Shown here: positions 45,751 to 57,800 of the stretch, in pieces
Layout of the letters: each line of letters opens with the position of its first letter
Position numbering within the stretch: the stretch's first letter is position 1
From: Stappia sp. 28M-7
Lineage (GTDB): Bacteria; Pseudomonadota; Alphaproteobacteria; Rhizobiales; Stappiaceae
Reading direction: 5' to 3'
Length of the DNA stretch: 64,000 nt
NCBI RefSeq assembly: GCF_014252955.1
Contig: NZ_JACMIA010000001.1
Span: forward strand, 1,910,258-1,974,257
Notes under the pieces: generated by a model
What the model was told of the DNA's origin: nothing
The model's database searches: none
Seen by the model: the letters and a program-made list of their open reading frames with translations, nothing else
Position numbers and translations under genes: made by a program

Positions 45751-48700
45751 ATGACGACGTATTCAGGCGGAAACGGTAACGATACATTTTCGATCACCGG
45801 GTTCGGTCACGATTATATCGGGAGCGGCGGCAACGATACGATCACGCTTCTTCCTGAAGTCGACCTTTATGTCGATTACCGGGGCTTCTCGGCAGCGTTG
45901 ACGGTTGTCATCGACGGGGACGCCGGCGGCGGTCAGGTCACGAAGGACGGGATCGGCACGGATACTTTCCTTGCCGGCGGGGAACTGGATCCGGACGTCA
46001 GTGCCCTGACATTCGGCCTCGGCTCGGGCAATGACAGCGTCACCATCGACGATCCCGGCGGCATTTTTTACAGCATCCAGTCCAGCGCCGGCAACGACAC
46101 CATCACGAACCTCGGCGGGTTCGTTCGGGTCGACTATCGCAACGTCGGAACGGGCATCACCTATACCAGCAACAACGGCTCGGGCGTCAGCGGCACCGTG
46201 GTCGGGGCTGGCATGGGGACGGACACGCTCTCCAGCGTCTTCGAGATCATGGGCTCGGCCGGCAACGACACGTTCAATGGCGGCAACGGCGACGAGCGTT
46301 TCATCCCGCTCGGCGGCAATGACATCGTCAATGGCGGCGCCGGGTTCGACCTGGTCCGGTTCGATCGCGACGGCATGGGATCCGTCATTGTCGATCTTTC
46401 CGCCGGAACAGCGGTGGGAACGTTCAACGGCGTTGGATTCTCGCACAGCCTGTCCGGGATCGAATATGTCCGCGGGTCGCGTACGGAAAGCACACAGTTT
46501 ACCGGCTCCAACGCTGACGAGCGGTTCGACGGTTATGCCGGCGACGATGTCTTCAACGGCGGCGGCGGCAACGACATCATCAATGTCGGCACCGGCAGCG
46601 ACACGGTCTTTGGTTCGACCGGCAACGACACGATCAATGTTCTGGCGACTGAAGAGGTCTTCCTGAACTACAGTTCGTTCTCCAGCGCCTTGTCGGTCAA
46701 TCTTACCGGCACGACGATGACCATCGACAAGGGCGTCGGTGGCACCGATACGGTCAATATCGGCGGGCCCTACGACGGCAGCGGCACGATTACCCTTGCT
46801 CTGGGCTCCGGCAACGACAATGTCACGATCGATTCGGTCTCTGGCATTTTTGTCCAGGTCCGAGGCGGCGCAGGCGACGATACGATCACCCAACTGGGTT
46901 ACGGTTTTGTACGGGCGGATTATCGCAACGTTTCGTCCGGCATCACTTACACCAGTAACAACGGCATCAATGTCAGCGGTACGGTGACCGGAACAGGTGT
47001 CGGCACCGATACTCTGGTGGGCCTCTCGGAAATCCGCGGCACCGATTACGATGACGTCTTCAACGGCGGGTCCGGCAACGAGCGCTTTATTCTGCGCGGC
47101 GGCAACGACACGTTGAACGGCGGCGACGGCTACGACACGGTGCGTTTCGACCAGGACGGCATGGGGGCGGTGACTGTCAATCTTGAGGCAGGTACTGCAA
47201 CAGGTCTGTTCAACGGCAATGCCTTCAGTCACACCCTGTCCGGCATCGAGGCGGTCCGCGGTTCGCGCACCGGCGACGACAGCCTGACGGGGTCGTCCGG
47301 CGATGACACACTGGAAGGGCGTGGCGGCAATGACACGCTGAACGGCGGGGCCGGCAACGACTACCTCGATGGTGGTGATGGCGACGACATCATCAACACC
47401 GGCGAGGGCGAGGATACGGTCATCGGGTCTGCCGGCAACGACACGATCAACGTCCTGCAGCAGCATGACGTTTATGTCGACTACGCCGGGTTCACCACCA
47501 ACATGGCGATCAGCATGACCGGTACGGTCATGACCATCGACAAGGGAACCGGGGATGTCGACACGCTGAACGTGACGGGGCCCATCGATCCGGAGTTGGG
47601 CAGCGTCGCTCTCGCGCTCGGCTCCGGCAACGACACCGTGACGATCAACGCGACTGCGGGTATTTTCGTGCAGGTTCGCGGCGGCGCCGGCGACGACACC
47701 ATCACGCAGACAGGTGATGGTTCGGTCCGTGCAGACTATCGCAACGCGTCGTCCGGTATCACCTATACCAGCAACAACGGCTCCGGCGTCAGCGGCACCG
47801 TGACCGGCGCAGGCATCGGCACCGATACCCTGGTCAACGTGAGCGAGATCCGCGGCTCCGACTCCAATGACGTCTTCAACGGCGGCGATGGCGACGAGCG
47901 TTTCATCCTGCGCGGCGGCAACGACACGGTCGATGGCGGCGGCGGGTTCGATACGGTGCGCTTCGATCGCAACGGTATGGGCGCTGTGACGGTCAATCTC
48001 GCGGCCGGTACGGCGACGGGTCTGTTCAACGGCAATGCCTTCAGCCATACGCTCGCCAATATCGAGCACGTTCGCGGATCGCGTACCGAGAGCGACACAT
48101 TGACCGGTTCCAACGGAAACGACCGGCTCGAAGGTCTCGGCGGCAACGACACCCTGGACGGTGGCCTGGGAGCCGACACGCTGATCGGCGGTACGGGTGA
48201 CGACACCTACTACGTGGACAACGTCGGCGACACAATCGTCGAGCTTGAGAATGAGGGCACGGACAGGGTCTACAGCTCGGTCACATTCGCTCTGAGCTCG
48301 CAGAGCCAGCACCTCGAGAACCTGTATCTGCAGGGAACGGGGAACATCAACGGCTACGGTAACGGCCAGAACAACATCATCGCGGGCAACGTCGGCAACA
48401 ACAGCCTTGCCGGCGGTGGCGGCAACGACACCCTGTATGGCGGTGGTGGCAACGACACGCTTGATGGCGGTTGGGGTGCCGACCGCATGGAAGGTGGCTG
48501 GGGCAACGACACCTATTATGTCGATAATGTCGGCGATACGATCGTCGAGCTTGAGAACGAGGGCACGGACAGCGTCTACGCCTCGATCACGTTTGCCTTG
48601 AGCTCGCAGAGCCAGCACCTCGAGAACCTGTATCTGCAGGGAACGGGGAACATCAACGGCTATGGCAACGGCCAGAACAACATCATTGCCGGCAACAGCG

Positions 48701-50004
48701 GCGACAACAGCCTTGCTGGCGGTGGTGGCAACGACACGCTGTATGGCGGTGGCGGCAATGACTCGCTCGATGGCGGTTGGGGTGCCGACCATATGGAAGG
48801 TGGCGCCGGCAACGACATCTATTATGTCGACAATGTCGGCGACACGATCCTCGAGCTTGAGAACGAGGGTACGGACAGTGTCTATTCCTCGATCACGTTC
48901 GGCCTGAGCTCTCAGAGCCAGCACCTCGAGAACCTGTATCTGCAGGGAACGGGGAACATCAACGGCTACGGCAACGGCCAGAACAACATCATCGCGGGCA
49001 ACATCGGCAACAACAGCCTTGCCGGCGGTGGCGGCAACGACACGCTGTATGGCGGTGGTGGCAACGACAGCCTGGATGGCGGCTGGGGTGCCGATCACAT
49101 GGTCGGTGGCTGGGGCAACGACACCTACTATGTCGACAGCGCCGGCGACACGATCGTCGAGCTTGCCGGAGAAGGGGTGGACAGCGTCTACGCCTCGATC
49201 ACGTTCGGCCTGAGCTCGCAGAGCCAGCACCTCGAGAACCTGTATCTGCAGGGGACTGGGAACATCAACGGCTACGGCAACGGCCAGAACAACATCATCG
49301 CGGGCAACATCGGCAACAACAGCCTTGCCGGCGGTGGCGGCAACGACACGCTGTATGGCGGTGGCGGCAACGACACGCTCGATGGCGGCTGGGGTGCCGA
49401 TCACATGGTCGGCGGCTGGGGCAACGACACCTACTATGTCGACAGCGCCGGCGACACGATCGTCGAGCTTGCCGGAGAAGGGGTGGACAGCGTCTACGCC
49501 TCGATCACGTTCGGCCTGAGCTCTCAGAGCCAGCACCTCGAGAACCTGTATCTGCAGGGGACGGGGAATATCAACGGCTACGGCAACGGCCAGAACAACA
49601 TCATCGCCGGCAACATCGGCAACAACAGCCTTGCCGGTGGCAACGGCAACGACACGCTGTATGGCGGTGGCGGCAACGACAACCTGGATGGCGGCAACGG
49701 CAACGACATCCTCGATAGCGGCTGGGGGTCTGACTTCCTGAACGGCGGTGCAGGCAACGATACGCTGACCGGTGGGTCCGGCGACGACACGTTCGCGTTC
49801 CTGAACGCCGGCGATACCGACACGATCACGGACTTCCAGGACGGGATCGATACGATTGCAATCGGCCTCGGGGTGACGCAGTTCTCGCAAATCACCGTGA
49901 CGGATGTGGGGGCGGACACGCACCTGACCTTCGGCACCAACACCATCGTGCTGCAGAACTTCGACCACACGCTGGTGTCGGAGAGCGACTTCAGCTTCGT
50001 GTGA
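45751..50004 (+). CDS. Large RTX calcium-binding protein, probably type I secreted
   Basis: The 1417-residue protein begins [24 protein letters not shown]. Three related modules of about 265-270 residues follow, starting near 45871, 46663 and 47476; each has a VDYxxF strand, a [13 protein letters not shown] strand and a FSHxLSxIE motif. From about residue 805 come RTX nonapeptide blocks in five 306-bp units, then a C-terminal tail almost identical to the serralysin tail. No catalytic domain is recognised, so it may be a structural, adhesive or matrix protein. There is no Sec signal. It is paralogous to the next gene. Confidence 0.88.
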   Translation: MTTYSGGNGNDTFSITGFGHDYIGSGGNDTITLLPEVDLYVDYRGFSAALTVVIDGDAGGGQVTKDGIGTDTFLAGGELDPDVSALTFGLGSGNDSVTIDDPGGIFYSIQSSAGNDTITNLGGFVRVDYRNVGTGITYTSNNGSGVSGTVVGAGMGTDTLSSVFEIMGSAGNDTFNGGNGDERFIPLGGNDIVNGGAGFDLVRFDRDGMGSVIVDLSAGTAVGTFNGVGFSHSLSGIEYVRGSRTESTQFTGSNADERFDGYAGDDVFNGGGGNDIINVGTGSDTVFGSTGNDTINVLATEEVFLNYSSFSSALSVNLTGTTMTIDKGVGGTDTVNIGGPYDGSGTITLALGSGNDNVTIDSVSGIFVQVRGGAGDDTITQLGYGFVRADYRNVSSGITYTSNNGINVSGTVTGTGVGTDTLVGLSEIRGTDYDDVFNGGSGNERFILRGGNDTLNGGDGYDTVRFDQDGMGAVTVNLEAGTATGLFNGNAFSHTLSGIEAVRGSRTGDDSLTGSSGDDTLEGRGGNDTLNGGAGNDYLDGGDGDDIINTGEGEDTVIGSAGNDTINVLQQHDVYVDYAGFTTNMAISMTGTVMTIDKGTGDVDTLNVTGPIDPELGSVALALGSGNDTVTINATAGIFVQVRGGAGDDTITQTGDGSVRADYRNASSGITYTSNNGSGVSGTVTGAGIGTDTLVNVSEIRGSDSNDVFNGGDGDERFILRGGNDTVDGGGGFDTVRFDRNGMGAVTVNLAAGTATGLFNGNAFSHTLANIEHVRGSRTESDTLTGSNGNDRLEGLGGNDTLDGGLGADTLIGGTGDDTYYVDNVGDTIVELENEGTDRVYSSVTFALSSQSQHLENLYLQGTGNINGYGNGQNNIIAGNVGNNSLAGGGGNDTLYGGGGNDTLDGGWGADRMEGGWGNDTYYVDNVGDTIVELENEGTDSVYASITFALSSQSQHLENLYLQGTGNINGYGNGQNNIIAGNSGDNSLAGGGGNDTLYGGGGNDSLDGGWGADHMEGGAGNDIYYVDNVGDTILELENEGTDSVYSSITFGLSSQSQHLENLYLQGTGNINGYGNGQNNIIAGNIGNNSLAGGGGNDTLYGGGGNDSLDGGWGADHMVGGWGNDTYYVDSAGDTIVELAGEGVDSVYASITFGLSSQSQHLENLYLQGTGNINGYGNGQNNIIAGNIGNNSLAGGGGNDTLYGGGGNDTLDGGWGADHMVGGWGNDTYYVDSAGDTIVELAGEGVDSVYASITFGLSSQSQHLENLYLQGTGNINGYGNGQNNIIAGNIGNNSLAGGNGNDTLYGGGGNDNLDGGNGNDILDSGWGSDFLNGGAGNDTLTGGSGDDTFAFLNAGDTDTITDFQDGIDTIAIGLGVTQFSQITVTDVGADTHLTFGTNTIVLQNFDHTLVSESDFSFV
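48304..49640 (+). repeat. Five 306-bp repeat units in the second RTX gene
   Basis: Anchors at 48304, 48610, 48916, 49222 and 49528, each exactly 306 bp apart. Unit sequences differ at only a few positions, and several are nearly identical to units of the first and third RTX genes. Confidence 0.92.
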
Positions 50005-50322
50005 TCCTGTTCAAGTATGACGTTGACATGTATACCGGCGACCCGCTTGGGCCGCCGGTCCTCGCGACGAGACTATGACTTGGGAAGATCCTGTTGGGGT
50101 TGCGTTGAAACTGCCGCAGGCGTCTACAATCGCATCTATATGGCGATAACTAACAGGGCTGACTATTCAAAACGGTGCTCCGCGCACGCATTTTCTGCCT
50201 GAAGACTTCTCCCCGATAAAGTATTTCGGTAGTTGGGAGGGCGTTGATGCCAGACTCAACCGCGCCGAGCGATGCCGTTTAGAGGCATTCGAGCCATTGC
50301 CAAGCTCACTAAAGGGGTTGAA
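50005..50322. other. Intergenic region with duplicated leader upstream of the third RTX gene
   Basis: This 318-bp gap has no gene. Its 3' 200 bp match the region before the second RTX gene, including CCCCGATAAAGTATTTCGGT and the ribosome-binding site AAGGGGTTGAA next to ATG 50323. A short frame starting near 50272 is open, but its N-terminus is not shared with the paralogue. Confidence 0.7.
50123..50150 (+). promoter_or_regulatory. Candidate promoter of the third RTX gene
   Basis: TCTACA (50123-50128), 16 bp, GATAAC (50145-50150), at the same place relative to the start codon as in the paralogous leader. Confidence 0.33.
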
Positions 50323-53253
50323 ATGACGACGTATTCAGGCGGAAGCGGAAACGATGTGTTCTCGATCACCGGGCTCGGTCACACTTATATCGGAACTGGT
50401 GGAAGCGATACGATAACGCTTACTCCTGAGGTCGGCCTTTACGTCGACTACTCAGCGTTCATCGAAGGACTCGCGGCCACCATGGAGCGTGGGCCGGGTG
50501 GAGAACACATAGTTGCCATATCCGGGGTCGGCTCAGACACGTTCGTCTTCAGCGGCGATTTTGATCCCGATGTCAGCAGTTTGACGATCGCCCCCGGTTT
50601 GGGCGATGACGCAATCGTAATCGATCGTTATTTCGGGATGCCCTGCGAGATTCTGTCGAGTGCAGGCGATGACACCATCACCGGTGGCTACGCTTGGTAT
50701 GGTACTCCTGCGGCCGGTCAGTACGCCGGTTTCGTCAGCGTCGTCTATGCCGATGTCGCGTCGGGGATCGTCTATACCGGTAACAATGGCGCGAATGTCA
50801 GCGGCACTGTGACGGGCGTTGGGATCGGCACTGATACACTGGAAGATGTTGCTGTGATCGTCGGCTCGAACGGCGACGACACGTTCACCGGTGGCTGGGG
50901 CGATGAGCAATTTGTCATGCTCGGCGGCAACGATACCGTGAACGGAGGGGATGGCTGGGACTCCGTGAGGTTCGACCGGGTTGGTATGGGCGGCGTGACC
51001 GTGGATCTCGGCGCGGGCACGGCGACGGGAAGCTACAACGGCAATGCCTTCAGTCACACGCTGTCGAGCATCGAGGTTGTCCTCGGTTCCTCCGCAGAGG
51101 ATATTATTACCGGCTCCTCGTCCTTTAACAGACTACAAGGGGGCGGCGGCAACGACACGATTTACGGTGTCGGCGGCATTAACATCATCGACGGTGGCGA
51201 AGGTGCCGATACAATGATCGGCGGCACCGGGAATGACTCATATATTGTGGACAATGTCGGCGACATCGTCATCGAGAACTCGAGCCGGGGTGGCCGCGAT
51301 GGTGTGATGAGTTCGATTAGTTATACACTAACCGATTTTGTTGAAAGTCTGACTTTGGCCGGCTCCGCAAACATCAACGGTTACGGAAACGATCTGAACA
51401 ATATTATTAACGGCAATTCGGGAAACAACATCCTGGATGGCGGTGCCGGCGCCGATGGAATGATCGGTTGGGATGGCGACGACACATATTATGTCGATAA
51501 CATCGGTGATTCCATTCTTGAGAGTTCTGGAGGAGGTACAGATTCGATTTATAGCTCAATCTCGTTGGGGCTGAGCGTGTTTGCTTACGTCGAAAACTTG
51601 TATCTAATCGGGACTGGGAACATCAACGCGTGGGGTAGTTGGCAGGCGAACATCATCGCGGGCAACGTCGGCAACAACAACCTGGACGGCAATCAGGGCG
51701 ACGACACGCTGTATGGCGGCGGCGGCAACGATACGCTTGATGGCGGCGACGGCGCCGACCATATGGAAGGCGGTTGGGGCAACGACACCTATTATGTCGA
51801 CAATGTCGGCGACACGATCGTCGAGCTTGAGAACGAGGGTACGGACAGCGTCTACGCCTCGATCACGTTCGGCCTGAGTTCGCAGAGCCAGCACCTTGAG
51901 AACCTGTATCTGCAGGGTACAGGGAACATCAACGGCTACGGCAACGGCCAGAACAACAACATTCAAGGCAACAGCGGCAACAACAACCTTGCCGGCGGTG
52001 GCGGAAACGACACCTTGGATGGTGGCCTAGGCGCCGATCACATGATCGGCGGTTGGGGCAACGACACCTACTATGTCGACAGTGCCGGCGACACGATCGT
52101 CGAGCTTGAGAACGAGGGAACGGACAGCGTCTACAGCTCGATGACGTTCGGCCTGAGTTCGCAGAGCCAGCACCTCGAGAACCTGTATCTGCAGGGAACG
52201 GGGAACATCAACGGCTACGGCAACGGCCAGAACAACATCATCGCCGGCAACATCGGCAACAACAGCCTTGCCGGCGGTGGCGGCAACGACACGCTGTATG
52301 GCGGTGGCGGCAACGATACGCTCGATGGCGGCTGGGGTGCCGATCGCATGGTCGGTGGCTGGGGCAACGACACCTATTATGTCGATAATGTCGGCGACAC
52401 GATCGTCGAGCTTGAGAACGAGGGTACGGACAGCGTCTATTCTTCGATCACGTTCGGCCTGAGCTCGCAGAGCCAGCACCTCGAGAACCTGTATCTGCAG
52501 GGGACTGGGAACATCAACGGCTACGGCAACGGCCAGAACAACATCATCGCCGGCAACATCGGCAACAACAGCCTTGCCGGCGGTGGCGGCAACGACACGC
52601 TGTATGGCGGTGGCGGCAACGATACGCTCGATGGCGGCTGGGGCGCCGATCACATGGTCGGCGGCTGGGGCAACGACACCTACTATGTCGACAGCGCCGG
52701 CGACACGATCGTCGAGCTTGCCGGAGAAGGGGTGGACAGCGTCTACGCCTCGATCACGTTCGGCCTGAGCTCTCAGAGCCAGCACCTCGAGAACCTGTAT
52801 CTGCAGGGGACGGGGAATATCAACGGCTACGGCAACGGCCAGAACAACATCATCGCCGGCAACATCGGCAACAACAGCCTTGCGGGTGGCAACGGCAACG
52901 ACACGCTGTATGGCGGTGGCGGCAACGACAACCTGGATGGCGGCAACGGCAACGACATCCTCGATAGCGGCTGGGGGTCTGACTTCCTGAACGGCGGTGC
53001 AGGCGACGACATCCTGACCGGTGGGTCTGGCGACGACACGTTCGCGTTCCTGAACGCTGGCGACACGGACACGATCACGGACTTCCAGGACGGGATCGAT
53101 ACGATTGCAATCGGCCTCGGGGTGACGCAGTTCTCGCAAATCACCGTGACGGATGTGGGGGCGGACACGCACCTGACCTTCGGCACCAACACCATCGTGC
53201 TGCAGAACTTCGACCACACGCTGATTTCGGAGAGCGACTTCAGCTTCGTGTGA
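50323..53253 (+). CDS. RTX calcium-binding protein, paralogue of the preceding gene
   Basis: The protein is 976 residues, [24 protein letters not shown], an N-terminus shared with the second RTX gene. It has a single copy of the 265-residue N-terminal module (VDYSAF near 50443, FSHTLSSIE near residue 245). A diverged RTX segment follows ([20 protein letters not shown]), then the 102-residue repeat units and the same C-terminal tail. It may have arisen by tandem duplication followed by loss of two modules, or the other gene may have gained them. The start at 50323 was chosen because its leader and N-terminus align with the paralogue. Confidence 0.88.
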   Translation: MTTYSGGSGNDVFSITGLGHTYIGTGGSDTITLTPEVGLYVDYSAFIEGLAATMERGPGGEHIVAISGVGSDTFVFSGDFDPDVSSLTIAPGLGDDAIVIDRYFGMPCEILSSAGDDTITGGYAWYGTPAAGQYAGFVSVVYADVASGIVYTGNNGANVSGTVTGVGIGTDTLEDVAVIVGSNGDDTFTGGWGDEQFVMLGGNDTVNGGDGWDSVRFDRVGMGGVTVDLGAGTATGSYNGNAFSHTLSSIEVVLGSSAEDIITGSSSFNRLQGGGGNDTIYGVGGINIIDGGEGADTMIGGTGNDSYIVDNVGDIVIENSSRGGRDGVMSSISYTLTDFVESLTLAGSANINGYGNDLNNIINGNSGNNILDGGAGADGMIGWDGDDTYYVDNIGDSILESSGGGTDSIYSSISLGLSVFAYVENLYLIGTGNINAWGSWQANIIAGNVGNNNLDGNQGDDTLYGGGGNDTLDGGDGADHMEGGWGNDTYYVDNVGDTIVELENEGTDSVYASITFGLSSQSQHLENLYLQGTGNINGYGNGQNNNIQGNSGNNNLAGGGGNDTLDGGLGADHMIGGWGNDTYYVDSAGDTIVELENEGTDSVYSSMTFGLSSQSQHLENLYLQGTGNINGYGNGQNNIIAGNIGNNSLAGGGGNDTLYGGGGNDTLDGGWGADRMVGGWGNDTYYVDNVGDTIVELENEGTDSVYSSITFGLSSQSQHLENLYLQGTGNINGYGNGQNNIIAGNIGNNSLAGGGGNDTLYGGGGNDTLDGGWGADHMVGGWGNDTYYVDSAGDTIVELAGEGVDSVYASITFGLSSQSQHLENLYLQGTGNINGYGNGQNNIIAGNIGNNSLAGGNGNDTLYGGGGNDNLDGGNGNDILDSGWGSDFLNGGAGDDILTGGSGDDTFAFLNAGDTDTITDFQDGIDTIAIGLGVTQFSQITVTDVGADTHLTFGTNTIVLQNFDHTLISESDFSFV
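51886..52890 (+). repeat. 306-bp repeat units in the third RTX gene, one unit shortened by 27 bp
   Basis: Anchors at 51886, 52165, 52471 and 52777. The first interval is 279 bp, the others 306 bp. The missing 27 bp equals one nine-residue RTX motif. Confidence 0.9.
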
Positions 53254-53332
53254 CCGGAGGATAGGGCGAGCGCCCGGCGGGGGAGAACTCTTCGCCGCCG
53301 GGACTTGCCGCGCTGCGACGCCTGTGCGACAC

Positions 53333-53368
53333 GAAACGGCATGCGGAAGCTCTTCCGCATGCCGTTTC
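53333..53368 (+). terminator. Strong hairpin terminator after the third RTX gene
   Basis: Sixteen-base arms GAAACGGCATGCGGAA and TTCCGCATGCCGTTTC with a four-base loop form a perfect stem 79 bp after the RTX stop, followed by a short TATTTC. It separates the RTX gene from the dehydrogenase gene. Confidence 0.75.
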
Positions 53369-53399
53369 TATTTCATCGAACCCTACCAGAGATCCGATC

Positions 53400-54725
53400 A
53401 TGGCCGCGGACACTGCCCACTCCGATGCCCTTGCCAGCCTGCGCGCCCGCCTTGCCGACCGCTCCGCCGTCATCGGCGTCATCGGTCTCGGCTATGTCGG
53501 CCTGCCGCTTGCCTTGCGCTTTTCGCAGATCGGCCATCCGATCGTCGGCTTCGACGTGGACCCGGCGAAGGTCGCAAGGCTCAACGCGGATCGCGGTTTT
53601 CCCCGCTATGTCGGCAATCGGCGCGAGGAGGTGCGGTTCGCCGGCCCCTTCGAAGCGACGACGGACTTCGCGCGCGCGGCTGACTGCGACGCGCTGATCA
53701 TCTGCGTGCCGACGCCGCTCGGCCGCTTCCACGATCCGGATATCGGCTACATTCTCGATGCCGCCCGTGCCATCCGCCCCTACCTGCGCTCCGGCCAGGT
53801 GGTCGCGCTGGAATCGACCACTTATCCCGGCACCACCGAGGACGACATGCTGCCGGCGATGGCGCGCGAGGACCTGGTGGTGGGCCAGGACATCTTCGTC
53901 GTCTACTCGCCCGAGCGCGAGGATCCCGGCAACGCCAGCTTCGGCATCCGCGAGATCCCCAAGGTGGTGAGCGGCGTCACCGACGCCTGCCTTGCCGCGG
54001 CAGAAGCGCTCTATGGCTCCGCCGTCGACCAGCTGGTGCCGGTCTCCTCGACCCGCGTCGCCGAGATGACCAAGCTGCTGGAGAACATCCACCGTGCGGT
54101 CAATATCGGCCTCGTCAACGAGATGAAGACGCTCGCCGACCGCATGGGCATCGATATCTTCGACGTTATCCGCGCCGCCGCCACCAAGCCCTTCGGCTTC
54201 ACTGCCTTCTATCCCGGCCCCGGCGTCGGCGGTCACTGCATCCCGGTCGACCCGTTCTACCTGACCTGGAAGGCGCGCGAATACGGCCTGCACACCCGCT
54301 TTATCGAGCTGGCCGGCGAGATCAACCGCTACATGCCGGACTTCATCGTCGAGAAGCTGATGGACGCGCTCAACGGCCACCGCAAGGCGCTCAACGGCGC
54401 GAAGGTGCTGGTGCTCGGAGCCGCCTTCAAGAAGAACATCGACGACATCCGCGAGTCGCCGAGCCTGATGGTGATGGAGCGGATCGTCGCGCGGGGAGGG
54501 GAGCTCTCCTATGCCGACCCCTTCGTGCCGCAGCTCTCGCTGGAAAGCGGCCACGCGTTTGCCGCCGTGGAGGCGGATGCCGAGACCATCGCCAGCCAGG
54601 ACGCCATTGTCATCGCCACCGATCACGATGCCTTCGACTACGCGATGATCCTCGACAAGGCGAAGCTGGTGATCGACACCCGCGGCCGCTATCCGGCGAG
54701 CGAGCCGAAAGTGACGCGCGCCTGA
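53400..54725 (+). CDS. UDP-N-acetylglucosamine/mannosamine-type nucleotide-sugar dehydrogenase (WbpA/WecC-like)
   Basis: The 441-residue protein has an NAD-binding motif GLGYVG at residues 29-34, CVPTPLG, ESTTYPGTTED, YSPERED and the catalytic-cysteine motif GPGVGGHCIPVDPFY, followed by GAAFKKNIDDIRESPSL. The order fits the UDP-GlcNAc/UDP-ManNAc 6-dehydrogenase branch rather than UDP-glucose dehydrogenase. It should supply a UDP-hexosaminuronic acid for the surface polysaccharide. It lies alone between two terminator-like hairpins, so it is probably a single-gene unit. Confidence 0.88.
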   Translation: MAADTAHSDALASLRARLADRSAVIGVIGLGYVGLPLALRFSQIGHPIVGFDVDPAKVARLNADRGFPRYVGNRREEVRFAGPFEATTDFARAADCDALIICVPTPLGRFHDPDIGYILDAARAIRPYLRSGQVVALESTTYPGTTEDDMLPAMAREDLVVGQDIFVVYSPEREDPGNASFGIREIPKVVSGVTDACLAAAEALYGSAVDQLVPVSSTRVAEMTKLLENIHRAVNIGLVNEMKTLADRMGIDIFDVIRAAATKPFGFTAFYPGPGVGGHCIPVDPFYLTWKAREYGLHTRFIELAGEINRYMPDFIVEKLMDALNGHRKALNGAKVLVLGAAFKKNIDDIRESPSLMVMERIVARGGELSYADPFVPQLSLESGHAFAAVEADAETIASQDAIVIATDHDAFDYAMILDKAKLVIDTRGRYPASEPKVTRA

Positions 54726-54737
54726 CCCTGTGCCAAA

Positions 54738-54762
54738 GGCCGGCATGGCGGACATGCCGGCC
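54738..54762 (+). terminator. Terminator after the nucleotide-sugar dehydrogenase gene
   Basis: Perfect 10-bp arms GGCCGGCATG and CATGCCGGCC with a five-base loop, 12 bp after the stop, followed 11 bp later by a T-rich stretch (TATTTTTC). Confidence 0.75.
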
Positions 54763-54866
54763 GTGACGATTGTATTTTTCCTGCCGGTCGGCTAACCCAC
54801 GCAACGACATCTTGCGGGCTGCGGGCCGTCTTGACCCGGCAACCAAATCAGAACGGGACATCTGTG

Positions 54867-57800
54867 ATGTACGAAGCCATCGATCCGAATCCCAATTTTC
54901 CCAAGCTCGAGGAAGACATCCTCAAGTTCTGGCAGGAAAACCGGATTTTCGAAGCTTCGGTGGAGAACCGCCGCAACCAGGACGGGGCGGGTGAGTACAT
55001 CTTCTACGACGGCCCTCCCTTCGCCAACGGCTTGCCGCATTACGGGCACCTGGCCACCGGCTTCGTCAAGGACCTGATCCCGCGCTACCGCACCATGCGC
55101 GGCGACTGCGTCGAGCGCCGCTTCGGCTGGGACTGCCACGGCCTGCCGGCGGAGCTGACGTCGGAGAAGGAGCTCGGCATCTCGGGCCGCAACGAGATCC
55201 TCGAATACGGCATCGGCAAGTTCAACGAGCACTGCTCGGTCTCGGTCATGCGCTTCACCAACGAGTGGCGCTACTATGTCGAGCGCCAGGGCCGCTGGGT
55301 CGACTTCGAGAACGACTACAAGACGATGAACCTCTCCTTCATGGAGAGCGTGATCTGGGGCTTCAAGCAGCTCTGGGACAAGGGGCTGGTCTATCGCGGC
55401 TACCGCGTCGTGCCCTATTCCTGGGCCGTGCAGACGCCGCTGTCGAACTTCGAGACGCGCCTCGACAACTCCTATCGCGAGCGCCAGGACCCGGCGCTGA
55501 CCGTCGGCTTCCTGCTCAAGGGCGAGCGCTTCGCCTCGGTGCCGACGCGCCTGCTCGCCTGGACGACGACGCCCTGGACCCTGCCGTCCAACCTTGCGCT
55601 CGCCGTATCGCCGGATCTCGATTACGCGATCCTGGAAAAGGACGGCGTGCGGGTGATCCTCGCCGAAGCGGCGCTGGAGCGCTACGAGCGCGAGTTCGGC
55701 GAGTGGCAGAAGGTCGGCGCGCTCAAGGGCGCGGAGCTGGCCGGCACCGCCTACGAGCCGCTCTTCCCGTATTTCAAGGACACCGAGAACGCCTTCGCCG
55801 TGCTTGCCGCTGCCTTCGTCGAGGCCGGCGACGGCACGGGCTGCGTGCACATCGCACCGGGCTTCGGTGAGGACGACTTCGAGCTGGCCCGCGACCGCGG
55901 CATCCCGCTGGTCGTGCCGGTGGACGAGGCGGGCAAGTTCACCGCCGAGGTTGCCGACTATGTCGGCCAGAACGTCATCGAGGCGAACAAGGACATCATC
56001 CGTGACCTCAAGGCGCGTGGCGATACCGTCTATCGCCACGAGACCTATCTTCACGACTATCCCCACTGCTGGCGCACCGACACGCCGCTGATCTACAAGG
56101 CGATCGACGCCTGGTATGTCGCCGTATCGCAGTTCAAGGACCGGATGGTCGAGCTCAACCAGCAGATCGACTGGGTTCCCTCGCATGTGCGCGACGGCCA
56201 GTTCGGAAAGTGGCTGGAAAACGCCCGCGACTGGAACATCTCGCGCAACCGCTTCTGGGGCTGCCCGATCCCGGTCTGGGTGAGCGACGACCCCAACCAT
56301 CCGCGCATGGACGTCTACGGCTCGCTGGAGGAGCTGGAGCGCGACTTCGGCGTGAAGGTAGACAACCTGCACCGTCCGATGATCGACGAGCTGGTCCGCC
56401 CGAACCCGGACGATCCGACCGGCAAGGCGATGATGCGCCGCGTGCCGGAAGTGCTCGACGTGTGGTTCGATTCCGGCTCGATGCCCTTCGCCCAGCAGCA
56501 CTATCCGTTCGAGAACAAGGAGCATTTCGAGCGGAACTTCCCGGCCGACTTCATCGTCGAATACGTCGCCCAGACCCGCGGCTGGTTCTACACGCTGATG
56601 GTCCTGTCGACGGCGATCTTCGACCGTGCGCCGTTCCGCAATGCGGTCTGCCACGGCGTGGTGCTGGACGAGAACAAGCAGAAGCTCTCCAAGCGGCTGC
56701 AGAACTATCCGGACCCGGTCGGCGTCTTCAACACCTACGGCGCCGACGCGCTGCGCTGGTACATGCTGTCCTCGCCGCTGCTGGTCGGCGGCGACCTGGC
56801 TGTGGCCAAGGACGGCCGCGGCATCGCCCAGGCGCTGCGCCAGGCGATCATCCCGATCTGGAGCGCCTATTACTTCTTCACGCTCTATGCCAATGCCGAC
56901 CAGTACAAGGCGCAGGTCCGCTTCGACCAGAAGGGCCTGCTGGACCGCTATATCCTGGCCAAGACCCGCGAGCTGATCGAGCAGATCGAGGGCTCGCTGG
57001 ATGCCTACGATATCCCGTCCGCCTATTCGCATGTGCCGGGCTATATCGACGCGCTCAACAACTGGTACATCCGCCGTTCGCGCTCGCGCTTCTGGGGCGA
57101 GGAGCTGAACGACGACAAGCGCGACGCGCTGGACACGCTCTACACGGTGCTGACGCACCTGATGCGCGTGCTGGCCCCGATGATGCCGTTCGTCAGCGAG
57201 CGCATCTACAAGGGCCTGACGGGCGAACTGTCGGTGCATCTGGCCGACTGGCCGGAAGCGGCCAGGATGCCGAGCGATCCGGATCTCGTGCGCCGCATGG
57301 ACCTCATCCGCGACGTTTGCAACTCGGTGATGTCGCTGCGCGAGGCCAAGCGCCTGCGCGCCCGCCTGCCGCTGAAGACGCTGACCGTCGCCCATGCGGA
57401 CATCGAGGATCTGCGCCCGTATTCGCAGCTGATCGCCGACGAGGTGAACGTCAAGGAACTGGTGCTGGAGGCCGATCCGCTGTCGGTCGGCGAGCACAGC
57501 CTGGTGGTCAAGCCGCAGATCGGCAAGCGCCTGGGCCAGAAGATGAAGGAGGTGATGACCGCCTCCAAGACCGGCAACTGGACGCTGCGGTCCGACGGCA
57601 TCGTCGAGCTGGCGGGCGTCGAGCTGCCGCCCGAAGACTACACCATGCGCGTCATGGCACCGGAAGGCTCCGACACGGGTCTCTTCGATGCCAGCCGCGG
57701 CGTGGTGGTGATGGACACGCGGATCTATCCGGAGCTGGAGCGCGAAGGTTATGCCCGCGACGTGGTCCGCCTCATCCAGCAGACCCGCAAGGATGGCGGG

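Noticed and set aside
45763..49968. A 1401-codon minus-strand frame across the second RTX gene
   Set aside because: Its repeats mirror the RTX repeats on the plus strand; it is a by-product of the regular codon pattern.
44030..52890. Regular 306-bp spacing as a CRISPR or satellite array
   Set aside because: The repeats are in-frame coding RTX units, far too long for CRISPR, with no spacers or cas genes.
53324..53683. Short plus-strand frames starting before the nucleotide-sugar dehydrogenase
   Set aside because: They begin inside the terminator hairpin and are shadows of the dehydrogenase frame.
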